Assembly (NCBI RefSeq): GCF_003259195.1
Contig: NZ_QJPK01000028.1
Location: forward strand, 1-45,618
Direction of reading: 5' to 3'
Origin: Paracoccus sediminilitoris
GTDB taxonomy: Bacteria; Pseudomonadota; Alphaproteobacteria; Rhodobacterales; Rhodobacteraceae
Length of the DNA: 45,618 nt
Both the position numbers and the translations under genes were made by a program. Every line of letters begins with the position of its first letter. The stretch's first letter is position 1. Of this stretch, positions 8,424 through 17,011 are shown piece after piece. The notes under the pieces are model-generated. The model was not told the DNA's origin and did not search any database. It saw only the letters and a program-made list of their open reading frames with translations.

Positions 8424-8846
8424 ATGCTCTATGTCACCGACAACATCTCCATCGAGGAATGGGAACTTTCCGAACAGTTCACCCGGTCGCAAGGCCCGGG
8501 CGGGCAGAACGTGAACAAGGTCGAAACCGCGGTCGAATTGCGGTTCGAGGCCGCGCGGTCGCCCAACCTGTCCGACCCCGTCAAGCGCCGCCTGCAACGG
8601 CTGGCCGGACGGCGATGGACCTCGGAGGGCGCGCTGCTGATTCTGGCGCAGGAAACCCGCAGCCAGGCGCGCAACCGCGAACTGGCGCGTGAACGGCTGG
8701 CCGAACTGATTCGCCAAGCCCTGACCGCCCCCAAGCGGCGCATCGCGACCCGCCCCACCCTGGGCAGCCAGCGCCGCCGCCTGAAGGCCAAGACCGTACG
8801 GTCGGGCGTCAAGGCGATGCGCGGCAAGGTGGATGACGCAGAATGA
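8424..8846 (+). CDS. arfB: Alternative ribosome-rescue factor ArfB (peptidyl-tRNA hydrolase)
   Basis: ArfB enters stalled ribosomes that lack a stop codon and hydrolyses the peptidyl-tRNA. The 140-residue protein has the class-I release-factor motif GGQ (26-28) within SQGPGGQNVNKVE, and a basic C-terminal tail rich in Arg/Lys (KRRIATRPT, SQRRRLKAK) that in the family occupies the mRNA channel. The start is set at ATG 8424, giving MLYVTDNISI, the usual family N-terminus; an in-frame ATG 42 bp upstream adds residues not typical of ArfB. The stop overlaps the Nudix start (ATGA). Confidence 0.92.
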   Translation: MLYVTDNISIEEWELSEQFTRSQGPGGQNVNKVETAVELRFEAARSPNLSDPVKRRLQRLAGRRWTSEGALLILAQETRSQARNRELARERLAELIRQALTAPKRRIATRPTLGSQRRRLKAKTVRSGVKAMRGKVDDAE

Positions 8847-9301
8847 GCTGGTTTCGCGGTGCGATGGACATGCTGCTGGGGCGCAGGCCGGTGTCGATGC
8901 AGGTGGGTGCGGTCTGCTGCGATCCGGTCGCGCGCAAGGTGTTGCTGATCACCAGCCGCGACACGGGGCGTTGGGTCATTCCAAAGGGCTGGCCGATGGC
9001 CGGGCGCAGCCTGCCCGGTGCCGCCGCCCAGGAAGCCTGGGAAGAGGCCGGCGTTCGCGGCGAGATCGCCGCGCAGGAAATGGGGCGCTTCACCTATGAC
9101 AAGGGCCAGGATCGCGGCTTTGCCGTCCCGGTCGAGGTGCGGGTCTTCCTGCTGTCGGTCCACAAGCTGCACGACGATTTCCCCGAGGCCAGCGAACGCA
9201 AGCGCCGCTGGTTCGCCCCCGCCGACGCCGCCAACATGGTCGTCGAACCGGAATTGAAGACGATGCTGAGCGCCCTGGCCCACCATGATTTCCAGATCTG
9301 A
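8843..9301 (+). CDS. Nudix hydrolase (DIPP-like)
   Basis: This 152-residue protein probably hydrolyses a nucleoside diphosphate linked to another moiety, such as a dinucleoside polyphosphate or polyphosphoinositol-like compound. The Nudix box begins in PKGWPMAGRSLPGAAAQEAW and ends EEAGV. The metal-binding EE pair and the following G are kept, but the first Glu of the consensus GX5EX7REUXEEXGU is Arg and the RE pair is QE. These changes seem common in the PKGW subgroup, so activity is likely retained. It is coupled to arfB by a 4-bp overlap and lies 15 bp before the phosphate transporter. Confidence 0.88.
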   Translation: MSWFRGAMDMLLGRRPVSMQVGAVCCDPVARKVLLITSRDTGRWVIPKGWPMAGRSLPGAAAQEAWEEAGVRGEIAAQEMGRFTYDKGQDRGFAVPVEVRVFLLSVHKLHDDFPEASERKRRWFAPADAANMVVEPELKTMLSALAHHDFQI

Positions 9302-9316
9302 GGCCCGGACCCCCGC

Positions 9317-10756
9317 ATGAGCCCACGCCCCAGCTTTCGCACCCTGGACAAGGATCTTGGCCGCATCACCCATGCCGAGGTCGCCCAGCTGCACGCCTTT
9401 CGCCCCGTCTGGCGCCTGGGGCTGAGCGTGCTGGCGCTGGTGGGCGGGCTTCTGGTCTTCCTGGCGCTGTCGGGGGCCGCGCCGGGGGTTCTGGCGACGG
9501 GGGCGGGCCTGATCGTGGCCGCTTGGCTGGGTGTGGCGATCGGGTCGAACGATGTTGCGAACTCGCTTGGGCCGGCGGTCGGGGCGGGGGCAGTTCCGCT
9601 GCTGCCGGGGCTGGTGCTGGTGGCGGTGGCGGGGCTGCTGGGTGCCTTTCTGGCAGGCGGCGCCGTGTCGGACAGGCTGGCGGGGGGCATCATCGACCTT
9701 GCCCCACTGAACCAGGGGATCCGCGGGCCGATGGTCATGGTCGCGGCGCTGATCGGGGCGGCGTCCTGGATCACGCTGGCGACAGGGATTGGCCTGCCGG
9801 TCAGCACCTCGCATTCCATCGTGGGCGGGATCACGGGGGCGGGCGCGGTGGCCCTTGGGGTGTCGTCAGTGGCCTGGACGACCGTGCTGATGATCGCCTC
9901 GGTCTGGGTGGCGACGCCCTTGGTGGCGGGTGGGCTTGCGGCCCTGCTGCTGGTCTTCTTGCGGGCCAATGTGGTGGATGCGCCTGACCGGGGGGCGGCG
10001 GCCCTGCGGTGGCTGCCCGGAATGGTGGCGACGATGTGCGCCGCCTTTGCCGTCTATGTCTGCGTCCTGACCTTCGACGGGTCGCAACTGGTGCTGCTGC
10101 AACCGGCCGCCGCCGCCTTGGCCGGGGCAGCGGGCTATGGCATCACCCATCGCGGCGTCCTGCGCGAATTGCGCGACCACCCCAAGAAGCCCAGCACCAA
10201 GCGCCTGCTGCGCCCCGCCTTGCTGATCGCGGTGGTCATCATGGGCTTTGCCCACGGGGCGAACGATGTCGGCAATATCGCCGGGCCTTTGTCGGTCATC
10301 CTGCAGGGCCATGCGGTCAGCGGCCAGATCGGGGTCGTGCCTGCCGCCATCTTGATCGGGGGTGGACTGGCCATCGCCGCGGGCACCCTGCTGTTCGGGC
10401 GGCGGCTGGTCACCATGGTCGGCAGCGGCATCACCAAGCTGAATGCCGGGCGTGCCTTCTGCGTGTCGCTGGCGACGGCGGTCACGGTGCTGGGGGCATC
10501 GGGCTTTGGCTTGCCGGTATCGACGACCCATGTGGCGGTTGGTGGGATCTTTGGCGTGGGGTTTGCACGCGAATGGCTGGACCGTCGCCGCGACACCCGT
10601 CACGACGCCATGCCTGCCGAGGAATCCCGCCGGCGCATGCTGGTCCGGCGCAGCCATGTCGTGACGATCACGGCCGCATGGCTGATCACCCTGCCGATCA
10701 CGGCGGGTTTGGGCGCGCTGGCCTGTGCGCTGGTCCTGCGCGCGACCGGCGTCTGA
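9317..10756 (+). CDS. pit: PiT-family inorganic phosphate transporter
   Basis: It is a cytoplasmic-membrane phosphate:cation symporter of 479 residues. The two inverted PiT signature repeats are clear: GSNDVANSLGPAVGAGA in the first half and GANDVGNIAGPLSVI in the second. Each is followed later by a LPVSTSHSIVGG / LPVSTTHVAVGG motif. About 40 N-terminal residues are cytoplasmic and hydrophilic, and roughly ten to twelve hydrophobic segments follow. No PhoU-like (DUF47) partner lies next to it, unlike many pit loci. It is the third gene of an arfB-Nudix-pit unit and is convergent with pncB, with only 6 bp between the stops. Confidence 0.93.
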   Translation: MSPRPSFRTLDKDLGRITHAEVAQLHAFRPVWRLGLSVLALVGGLLVFLALSGAAPGVLATGAGLIVAAWLGVAIGSNDVANSLGPAVGAGAVPLLPGLVLVAVAGLLGAFLAGGAVSDRLAGGIIDLAPLNQGIRGPMVMVAALIGAASWITLATGIGLPVSTSHSIVGGITGAGAVALGVSSVAWTTVLMIASVWVATPLVAGGLAALLLVFLRANVVDAPDRGAAALRWLPGMVATMCAAFAVYVCVLTFDGSQLVLLQPAAAALAGAAGYGITHRGVLRELRDHPKKPSTKRLLRPALLIAVVIMGFAHGANDVGNIAGPLSVILQGHAVSGQIGVVPAAILIGGGLAIAAGTLLFGRRLVTMVGSGITKLNAGRAFCVSLATAVTVLGASGFGLPVSTTHVAVGGIFGVGFAREWLDRRRDTRHDAMPAEESRRRMLVRRSHVVTITAAWLITLPITAGLGALACALVLRATGV

Positions 10757-10762
10757 CGGGCC

Positions 10763-12055
10763 CTAGACCGTGACGGCCTGGCTTTCCTGGGCGCCGACGC
10801 CGAAGACCCGCTTGTAGCGTTCGATCTCGGCCGCGGGTCCGGTGGCCTTGGCGGGGTTGTCCGACAGCTTGACCGTGGGCCTGCCATTCGCCGCGACCGC
10901 CTTGCAGACCAGGCTGAACGGCGCCAGCCCATCGCCCGGCACCAGCCCGCGGAAATCGTTGGTCAGCAGCGTGCCCCAGCCGAAGCTGACCTTGACCCGC
11001 CCGTGGAACTGCCTGTGCAGCGCCACGATCCGGTCCTGATCCAGCCCGTCGGAAAAGATGATCAGCTTCTGGCGCGGGTCTTCGCCCCGGTCCTTCCACC
11101 ACTGGATGGCGGTTTCCGCGCCCGTCGCGGGATCGCCGCTGTCGATGCGGATGCCGGTCCAGCCCGCCAGCCAGTCGGGTGCGTCGTTCAAAAAGCCCGC
11201 GCTGCCATAGGTGTCGGGCAGGATCATCCGCAGGTTGCCCTCGTGTTCCTCGTGCCAGTCGGCCAGCACGTCATAGGGGGCCTGCTTCAGCGCCGCGTCG
11301 GTTTCGGCCAGTGCGGCATAGACCATGGGCAGTTCATGCGCGTTCGTGCCGATCGCCTCGATGTCGCGATGCATGGCGATCAGGCAGTTCGAGGTGCCGG
11401 TGAACCGGTCGCCCAACCCTTCGATCATGGCCTGCACGGCCCAGTCCTGCCACAGGAAGCTGTGGCGGCGGCGGGTCCCGAAATCGGCGATGCGCAGATC
11501 GTCCAGCTGGCGCAGGGCCTCGATCTTTTCCCACAGGCGCGTCATGGCGCGGGCATAAAGCACCTGCAGCTCGAACCGGCCCATATCCTTCAGAACGGCG
11601 CGGGACCGCAGTTCCATCAGGATCGACAGGGCGGGAATTTCCCACAGCATCACCTCGGGCCACTTGCCCTCGAAGGTGAGTTCATACTGCCCGTCATGCT
11701 TGCGCAGGTGATAAGCGGGCAGGCGCAGCCCCTCCAGGAATTCCATGAAATCGGGGCGGAACATCTGGCGCTTGCCATAAAAGGTGTTGCCGCGCAGCCA
11801 TGTGCTCTCGCCCCTTGTCAGGGACAGGTCGCGCACATGGTCAAGCTGTTCGCGCAGTTCTCCCTCGTCGATGATGTCGGCCAAGCGCACCGATTTGCTG
11901 CGGTTGATCAGGCTGAAGGTGACGGTGGTGTCGGGATGGTTGCGAAACACCGACTGGCACATCAGCAGCTTGTAGAAATCGGTGTCGATCAGGGACCGCA
12001 CGATGGGGTCGATCTTCCACTTGTGGTTATAGACGCGCGTGGCGATATCGACCAT
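10763..12055 (-). CDS. pncB: Nicotinate phosphoribosyltransferase
   Basis: It converts nicotinate plus PRPP (with ATP) to nicotinate mononucleotide in the Preiss-Handler NAD salvage route. The 430-residue length is normal. Family features seen are [16 protein letters not shown] near the N-terminus, the TFSLINR strand, [18 protein letters not shown], and GTNAHELPM, whose His is the phosphorylated residue in the family, plus IRIDSGDP for phosphoribosyl binding. It lies 73 bp downstream of pncA on the same strand, so the two steps (nicotinamide to nicotinate to NaMN) are probably co-transcribed. Confidence 0.95.
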   Translation of the reverse strand: MVDIATRVYNHKWKIDPIVRSLIDTDFYKLLMCQSVFRNHPDTTVTFSLINRSKSVRLADIIDEGELREQLDHVRDLSLTRGESTWLRGNTFYGKRQMFRPDFMEFLEGLRLPAYHLRKHDGQYELTFEGKWPEVMLWEIPALSILMELRSRAVLKDMGRFELQVLYARAMTRLWEKIEALRQLDDLRIADFGTRRRHSFLWQDWAVQAMIEGLGDRFTGTSNCLIAMHRDIEAIGTNAHELPMVYAALAETDAALKQAPYDVLADWHEEHEGNLRMILPDTYGSAGFLNDAPDWLAGWTGIRIDSGDPATGAETAIQWWKDRGEDPRQKLIIFSDGLDQDRIVALHRQFHGRVKVSFGWGTLLTNDFRGLVPGDGLAPFSLVCKAVAANGRPTVKLSDNPAKATGPAAEIERYKRVFGVGAQESQAVTV

Positions 12056-12128
12056 GACCGCATTCCTTATGGCATTTCGCCTTTCGTGCCCGTTCCGGCA
12101 TCGGGGCGCAAGCCCACGTCAAGTCGCG

Positions 12129-12725
12129 TCAGGCCAGCGTGACGCCGGCATCGCGCATGGCCTTGCGGGCCGCGGCCAGGCTGCCATCCATGTCGATGGC
12201 CCGGCAGGCATCTTCGATCACCTGCGTCGCAAAGCCCAGCCTGGCGGCGTCGATCGCGCTCCAGGCGACGCAGAAATCATGGGCAAGCCCCACCAGCGAC
12301 AGTTGCGTGATGCCGCGTTCGCGCAGATAGCCCGCCAGGCCGGTCGGCGTCGCATGGTCGTTCTCGTAAAAGGCGGAATAGCTGTCGATCCCGGCGCGAA
12401 AGCCCTTGCGCAGCACCATATCCGCCCGCTTGACCGCCAGATCGCGGTGAAAAGCAGCGCCCGGCGTGCCGATGACGCAATGGCGCGGCCACAGCACCTG
12501 CGGGCCATAGGGCATCTGCGTCACGCTGAAGGGTGCGGCGCCGTCATGGTTGTCAGCGAAACTGGCATGATCGGCGGGGTGCCAGTCCTGGGTCAGGATG
12601 ACGGCGTCGAAATCCTCCATCAGGCGGTTGATCGGGTCAATGATCTGGTCGCCATGCGGCACCGCCAGGCTGCCGCCGGGGCAGAAATCGTTCTGCATGT
12701 CGATCACGATCAGCGCGTTTGCCAT
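12129..12725 (-). CDS. pncA: Nicotinamidase
   Basis: It deamidates nicotinamide to nicotinate, feeding PncB. In 198 residues the catalytic triad is complete: Asp9 (VIDMQNDF), Lys107 (MVLRKG), Cys152 (HDFCV). The metal ligands Asp47, His49 (TQDWHP) and His53 are present. The start is ATG 12725, which gives the canonical MANALIVIDMQ; the frame stays open 35 codons upstream, but those residues are not family-like. It is divergent from trhO across a 127-bp region that carries an 11-bp direct repeat. Confidence 0.94.
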   Translation of the reverse strand: MANALIVIDMQNDFCPGGSLAVPHGDQIIDPINRLMEDFDAVILTQDWHPADHASFADNHDGAAPFSVTQMPYGPQVLWPRHCVIGTPGAAFHRDLAVKRADMVLRKGFRAGIDSYSAFYENDHATPTGLAGYLRERGITQLSLVGLAHDFCVAWSAIDAARLGFATQVIEDACRAIDMDGSLAAARKAMRDAGVTLA

Positions 12726-12787
12726 GGTCCACCTGTGCCATTCCCGGGGCGTCCAGTAAGCCGGGGCCGGGCAGCCATGGTCAAGCC

Positions 12788-12810
12788 CCGATGCGACGTC
12801 CGATGCGACG
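12788..12810. repeat. 11-bp direct repeat upstream of pncA and trhO
   Basis: CCGATGCGACG occurs twice in tandem, at 12788-12798 and 12800-12810, a 12-bp period (about one helical turn). It sits in the shared region between divergent pncA and trhO, 42 bp before the trhO start. This is the kind of arrangement that a regulator could bind, but I do not recognise the motif. Confidence 0.4.
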
Positions 12811-12852
12811 GTGACCCTTGCCCCGGACACCGGCGCTGTCTAAATCACGCGC

Positions 12853-13728
12853 ATGCTGACCGTTGCCGCCCTTTATCATTTCGCCCGGCTGCCCGACCCC
12901 GCGGTCCGGCAGGCCCCGCTGCTGGACCTGTGTCGGGCGCAGGGCCTTTGCGGCACCCTGCTTTTGGCCCCCGAAGGCATCAACGGCACCATTGCCGGTC
13001 CCCGCGCGGGCATCGACGCCGTGCTGGCGCATATTCGCGCCTGGTCCGGATTTTCGACGCTGGACTGGAAGGAAAGCTCTGCGGCGACCCCGCCCTTCGC
13101 CCGCATGAAGGTCCGCCTGAAGGCGGAAATCGTGACCATGGGCCAGCCCGACGTGGACCCCACCGCCGCGGTCGGCAGCTATGTCGAGGCGCGGGACTGG
13201 AACGCGCTTATCAGCGCCCCTGATGTCGCCGTCATCGACACCCGTAACGATTACGAGGTTCAGATCGGCACCTTCCAGGGCGCGGTCGATCCCGGCACGA
13301 CCAGCTTTCGCGATTTTCCCGCCTGGTGGGAGGAAAACGCCCATCGCTTCCACAACAAGCGGATCGCGATGTTCTGCACCGGCGGCATCCGCTGCGAGAA
13401 ATCGACCAATTTCCTGATGGCGCAGGGTGTCACGGATGTCTTCCACCTGAAGGGCGGCATCCTGAAATACCTGGAAGAGGTCCCGCAGGACGACAGCCTG
13501 TGGCAAGGCGAATGCTTCGTCTTCGACCAACGCGTCAGCCTGGGGCACGGGTTGCAGCAGGGCCGGCATCAATTGTGCCACGCCTGCCGCCGCCCCCTGT
13601 CCCCCGAGGACCGCCAGCGCCCCGAATACGAAGAGGGCGCCTGCTGTCATCGCTGCGTCGATGAATATACCGACGCCGATCGCGAACGCTTTCGCGAACG
13701 CCAGCGACAGTTCGACCGGAACGGCTGA
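12853..13728 (+). CDS. trhO: tRNA uridine(34) hydroxylase TrhO (rhodanese family)
   Basis: It makes 5-hydroxyuridine at the wobble position of certain tRNAs, the first step towards mo5U/cmo5U. The 291-residue protein has the N-terminal acylphosphatase-like region ([17 protein letters not shown]), a rhodanese domain with [13 protein letters not shown], and the active-site loop CTGGIRC (Cys175-Cys181). A C-terminal cysteine cluster (CHACRRPL ... CCHRC) looks like a zinc knuckle, as usual in this family. Convergent with maeB, its stop is part of a short palindrome shared with the maeB stop. Confidence 0.93.
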   Translation: MLTVAALYHFARLPDPAVRQAPLLDLCRAQGLCGTLLLAPEGINGTIAGPRAGIDAVLAHIRAWSGFSTLDWKESSAATPPFARMKVRLKAEIVTMGQPDVDPTAAVGSYVEARDWNALISAPDVAVIDTRNDYEVQIGTFQGAVDPGTTSFRDFPAWWEENAHRFHNKRIAMFCTGGIRCEKSTNFLMAQGVTDVFHLKGGILKYLEEVPQDDSLWQGECFVFDQRVSLGHGLQQGRHQLCHACRRPLSPEDRQRPEYEEGACCHRCVDEYTDADRERFRERQRQFDRNG

Positions 13729-13740
13729 GGGGCGCCCTCA
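13726..13740. repeat. Palindrome joining the convergent trhO and maeB stop codons
   Basis: TGAGGGGCGCCCTCA has 6-bp arms with a 3-bp centre. Its first three bases are the trhO stop and its last three, read on the other strand, are the maeB stop. The stem is too short and lacks T-runs for a convincing terminator. Confidence 0.5.
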
Positions 13741-16017
13741 GCCTGCCGCGCCGACGCCCCCCGCCGCGATGGCCGCCATGTTCAGGATGTCGCTGACGGT
13801 CGAATTGGTGGAACAGATCTGGATCGGCTTGGGCACGCCCGTCAGGATCGGCCCGATTACCGTCGCCCCCGCCATTTCCTGCAGCAGCTTGACCGAGATC
13901 GATGCCGAATGCCGCGCGGGCACCACCAGCACGTTCGCGGGCGCGGTCAGGCGGCTGAACGGATAGCGCGCGGCGGCGTCCATGTTCAGCGCCACGTCCA
14001 CGGTCATCTCGCCCTCGTATTCGAAATCGGCGCCCCGGCGGTCCAGCACCTTGGCGGCCTCGGCCATCTTGATGGCGCGTTCGCTGACCGGATAGCCGAA
14101 GTTCGAGAACGACAGGAAGGCCACGCGCGGGTCCAGCCCCAAGCCGCGCGCGACGGATGCACCGCGGGTGGCGATATCGGCCAGATCCTCGGCCTCGGGC
14201 CATTCATGGACCAGCGTGTCCCCGATCAGCACGATCCGGCCCCGGTGCAGCACGGCGGTGATGCCCACCGCCCCATCCTGCGGGCGCACGTCGAAGACAT
14301 GGCCGATCTGCGCCAGCACCGGCGCGTTCTTGCGCGTGGCCCCGGTCACCAGCCCGTCGCCATGGCCATGCGCCAGCATCAGGGCGGCAAAGATGTGGCG
14401 GTCGCGGTTGGCCAGCTTGTAGGCGTCCTCTCGGTCGACGCCTTTGCGTTGCAGGCGCTGGTACAGGAATTCGTGATAGCTTTCCAAATGGCGGGTGTTA
14501 CCGGCATTCACCACGCTGATCTCGCGGAAGGCGTCACCCATGCCGAGGGCCTCCAGCTCGGCCTTGACCTCGGCTTCGCGGCCTACGACCAGCGATTGGC
14601 CCATGCCACCGCGTTGCCATGCCACGGCGGCGCGCAGCACGCGGGGATCATCGCCCTCGGCAAAGATCATCCGGGCCTGCTTGGATCGGGCGCGGGCATG
14701 GATGCCCTGCAGGATCGATGCCGTCGGGTCCATCCGGTTCTTCAACGTCTGGACATAGCCGTCCATGTCGATGATCGGGCGGCGGGCGACGCCGGTTTCC
14801 ATCCCGGCGCGGGCCACGGCGGGCGGAATCACATGGATCAGGCGCGGATCGAAGGGCGTCGGAATGATGTAGTCACGCCCGAACTGCAGCTTGCGGCCAT
14901 AGGCGACGGCGACCTCGTCGGGGACATCCTCGCGCGCCAGTTTCGCCAAGGCCTCGGCGCAGGCGATTTTCATCTCGTCGTTGATGGCGCGGGCGTGGAT
15001 GTCCAGCGCGCCGCGGAACAGGTAGGGAAAGCCCAGGACGTTGTTGACCTGGTTTGGATAATCGCTGCGGCCGGTGGCCACGATGGCGTCGGGGCGGACG
15101 GCATGAGCGTCTTCGGGGGTGATCTCGGGGTCGGGATTCGCCATGGCGAAGATCACCGGGTTGTCGGCCATACTGACGACCATGTCCTGGGTCACGGCAC
15201 CCTTGGCGCTGACGCCCAGGAAGACGTCGGCGCCTTTCATCGCCTCCTCCAGCGTGCGGGCGGTGGTTGCGACCGCATGGGCCGATTTCCACTGGTTCAT
15301 GCCCTCGGTGCGGCCCTGATAGATGACCCCCTTGGTGTCGCACATGATACAGTTGTCGTTCCGCGCGCCCATCGACTTCAACAGTTCAAGGCAGGCGATG
15401 CCAGCGGCCCCCGCGCCGTTCAGGACGATGCGCACATCCTCGATCTTCTTGCCCGACAGCTCCAGCGCGTTCAGCAGGCCGGCGGCGCAGATCACCGCCG
15501 TGCCGTGCTGGTCGTCGTGAAAGACCGGAATGTCCATCAGCTCCTTCAGGCGCTGTTCGATGATGAAGCATTCCGGCGCCTTGATGTCCTCCAGGTTGAT
15601 GCCCCCGAAGGTCGGGCCCATCAGCTTGACGGCATTGATGAATTCGTCCGCGTCCTCGGTGTCCAGCTCCAGGTCGATGGCGTTCACATCGGCGAAGCGC
15701 TTGAACAGCACCGCCTTGCCCTCCATCACGGGCTTGGAGGCCAGCGCGCCCAGATTGCCCATGCCCAAGATCGCCGTCCCGTTGGAAATGACCGCCACCA
15801 TGTTGCCCTTGGTGGTATAATCATATGCCGTTTCCGGCCGGTCCGCGATGGCCTGCACGGGAACCGCGACGCCCGGCGAATAGGCCAGCGACAGGTCGCG
15901 CTGCGTCGTCATGGGGGTGGAGGCCACAATATCGTATTTCCCCGGCCGCGGCTCCATGTGATAGGCCAGCGCCTCCTCGGGGGTGATCCGTGTGCTGCGG
16001 GTGGTCTTGTCGGTCAT
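13738..16017 (-). CDS. maeB: NADP-dependent malic enzyme with phosphotransacetylase-like domain
   Basis: It decarboxylates malate to pyruvate with NADPH formation, a link between the TCA cycle and gluconeogenesis/NADPH supply. The 759 residues match the two-domain bacterial MaeB. Malic enzyme domain, ~1-430: SLAYSPGVAVP, ILGMGNLGALASKPVMEGK, DDQHGTAVICAAG, and the dinucleotide fold NGAGAAGIACLELL. Phosphotransacetylase-like domain, ~430-759: FAEGDDPRVLRAA, NFGYP and a C-terminal LTGVPKPIQICS. In this family the C-terminal part is regulatory rather than a working Pta. A structured 114-bp leader lies upstream, after the Anbu gene on the same strand. Confidence 0.95.
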   Translation of the reverse strand: MTDKTTRSTRITPEEALAYHMEPRPGKYDIVASTPMTTQRDLSLAYSPGVAVPVQAIADRPETAYDYTTKGNMVAVISNGTAILGMGNLGALASKPVMEGKAVLFKRFADVNAIDLELDTEDADEFINAVKLMGPTFGGINLEDIKAPECFIIEQRLKELMDIPVFHDDQHGTAVICAAGLLNALELSGKKIEDVRIVLNGAGAAGIACLELLKSMGARNDNCIMCDTKGVIYQGRTEGMNQWKSAHAVATTARTLEEAMKGADVFLGVSAKGAVTQDMVVSMADNPVIFAMANPDPEITPEDAHAVRPDAIVATGRSDYPNQVNNVLGFPYLFRGALDIHARAINDEMKIACAEALAKLAREDVPDEVAVAYGRKLQFGRDYIIPTPFDPRLIHVIPPAVARAGMETGVARRPIIDMDGYVQTLKNRMDPTASILQGIHARARSKQARMIFAEGDDPRVLRAAVAWQRGGMGQSLVVGREAEVKAELEALGMGDAFREISVVNAGNTRHLESYHEFLYQRLQRKGVDREDAYKLANRDRHIFAALMLAHGHGDGLVTGATRKNAPVLAQIGHVFDVRPQDGAVGITAVLHRGRIVLIGDTLVHEWPEAEDLADIATRGASVARGLGLDPRVAFLSFSNFGYPVSERAIKMAEAAKVLDRRGADFEYEGEMTVDVALNMDAAARYPFSRLTAPANVLVVPARHSASISVKLLQEMAGATVIGPILTGVPKPIQICSTNSTVSDILNMAAIAAGGVGAAG

Positions 16018-16025
16018 GAAATCGT

Positions 16026-16128
16026 TCCCCGGGGACTGTGTCCCGCATGCTTAACGCGCCGGTTTGGCTGCATCAACGCGCAACGGGTGCGGGGTTGCGC
16101 TAACATGCGGGACCGGTCGCCCCGGGGG
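16026..16128 (-). promoter_or_regulatory. Structured leader / terminator region between Anbu and maeB
   Basis: A 10-bp perfect inverted repeat (16040-16049 with 16104-16113) encloses a second 7-bp hairpin (16078-16084 with 16094-16100). A perfect 10-bp palindrome (TCCCCGGGGA, 16026-16035) and a CCCCGGGGG run (16120-16128) flank it. On the minus strand this is the 3' end of the Anbu transcript and the 5' leader of maeB. It could be a terminator, an operator pair or a regulated leader. There is no T-run. Confidence 0.45.
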
Positions 16129-16131
16129 ATT

Positions 16132-16857
16132 TCAGATGGTGATATTGACGAAGCTGTCGCGCAGGGCGGCGGACCAGGCGGCGCTCATCTGCATGAAATC
16201 GGCATCCCCGTCCTGGATGCGGCGGCGCAGGGTGATGCCGCAATGATCCCGCTCTATCACGGCCAGGTCCAGCGGCATGCCCACCGACAGATTGGATCGA
16301 AGCGTCGAATCCATCGACAGCAGCACCGCCTTCTGGGCGTCTTGCAGGTTCGTGTCGGGCGTCACCACCCGGTCCAGGATCGGCTTGCCGTATTTGTGTT
16401 CGCCGATCTGCAGGAAGGGGGTGTCCTCGGTCGCCTCGATGAAGTTGCCTTCGGGATAGATCAGGAACATGCGCATGTCGCCGCCCTGCCGCTGGCCCGC
16501 GACGATCATGCTGGCCGATGCCTGCTGTTTCAGGTCGCGGCACTGGTCAGCGATTTCGCGGCGCGTGCGCGACAGGGTGTCGCCGATGATCGTGGCCACG
16601 CGCAGCATCGTCGGCGCCTTCAGGATCGATGTCGTCTCATCGGCCAGGTCGTCCTCGATCGCCTCCTCCAGGCGGGCGATGGTGGTCTGGGTGACCGACA
16701 GCGACCCGGCGGTCATGATGGTGATGATGCGTTCGCCGGGGTTTTCGAAGAAGAACATCTTGCGATAGCAGGATATGTTGTCCAGCCCCGCATTGGTGCG
16801 CGTATCCGACAACAGCACCAGCCCGGCATCCAGTTTCAGTCCGACGCAATAGGTCAT
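16132..16857 (-). CDS. Anbu, proteasome-like (HslV-related) peptidase
   Basis: Anbu is an N-terminal-nucleophile hydrolase related to HslV and proteasome beta subunits; its biological substrate is unknown. After Met removal the catalytic Thr is exposed (MTYCVGLKLDAG): Thr2, Asp18 (SDTRTNAG) and Lys33 (CYRKMFF) match the proteasome Thr1/Asp17/Lys33 set. The 241-residue length is right for the family. The start is ATG 16857 because the nucleophile must follow Met directly; upstream in-frame codons (to 16959) would bury it. Homologues commonly sit with transglutaminase, alpha-E and circularly permuted ATP-grasp genes. Here those lie 2.2 kb away on the same strand, beyond cpdB. Confidence 0.92.
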   Translation of the reverse strand: MTYCVGLKLDAGLVLLSDTRTNAGLDNISCYRKMFFFENPGERIITIMTAGSLSVTQTTIARLEEAIEDDLADETTSILKAPTMLRVATIIGDTLSRTRREIADQCRDLKQQASASMIVAGQRQGGDMRMFLIYPEGNFIEATEDTPFLQIGEHKYGKPILDRVVTPDTNLQDAQKAVLLSMDSTLRSNLSVGMPLDLAVIERDHCGITLRRRIQDGDADFMQMSAAWSAALRDSFVNITI

Positions 16858-17011
16858 CGGCGGTCTTTCCCTTCGTATTCCGCAAAGCAGACTAGGGGTC
16901 TGCCGCGGGCGAGGCAATGCTTCCGAATGGATAGGAGTCGCGCAGAGAAGTCTTGGCAATTCGCCTGCAGTTCGTGCAACTTTCCGGCATCATCATCCCG
17001 GAGCCTTCGCC
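16858..17011. promoter_or_regulatory. Divergent promoter region of Anbu and cpdB
   Basis: These 154 bp separate two divergent starts. An inverted repeat GCAGAC-N5-GTCTGC at 16887-16903 lies 30 bp upstream of the Anbu start and may be an operator. I cannot fix -35/-10 boxes with confidence. CGGAG at about 16999 is a fair ribosome site for cpdB. Confidence 0.35.
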
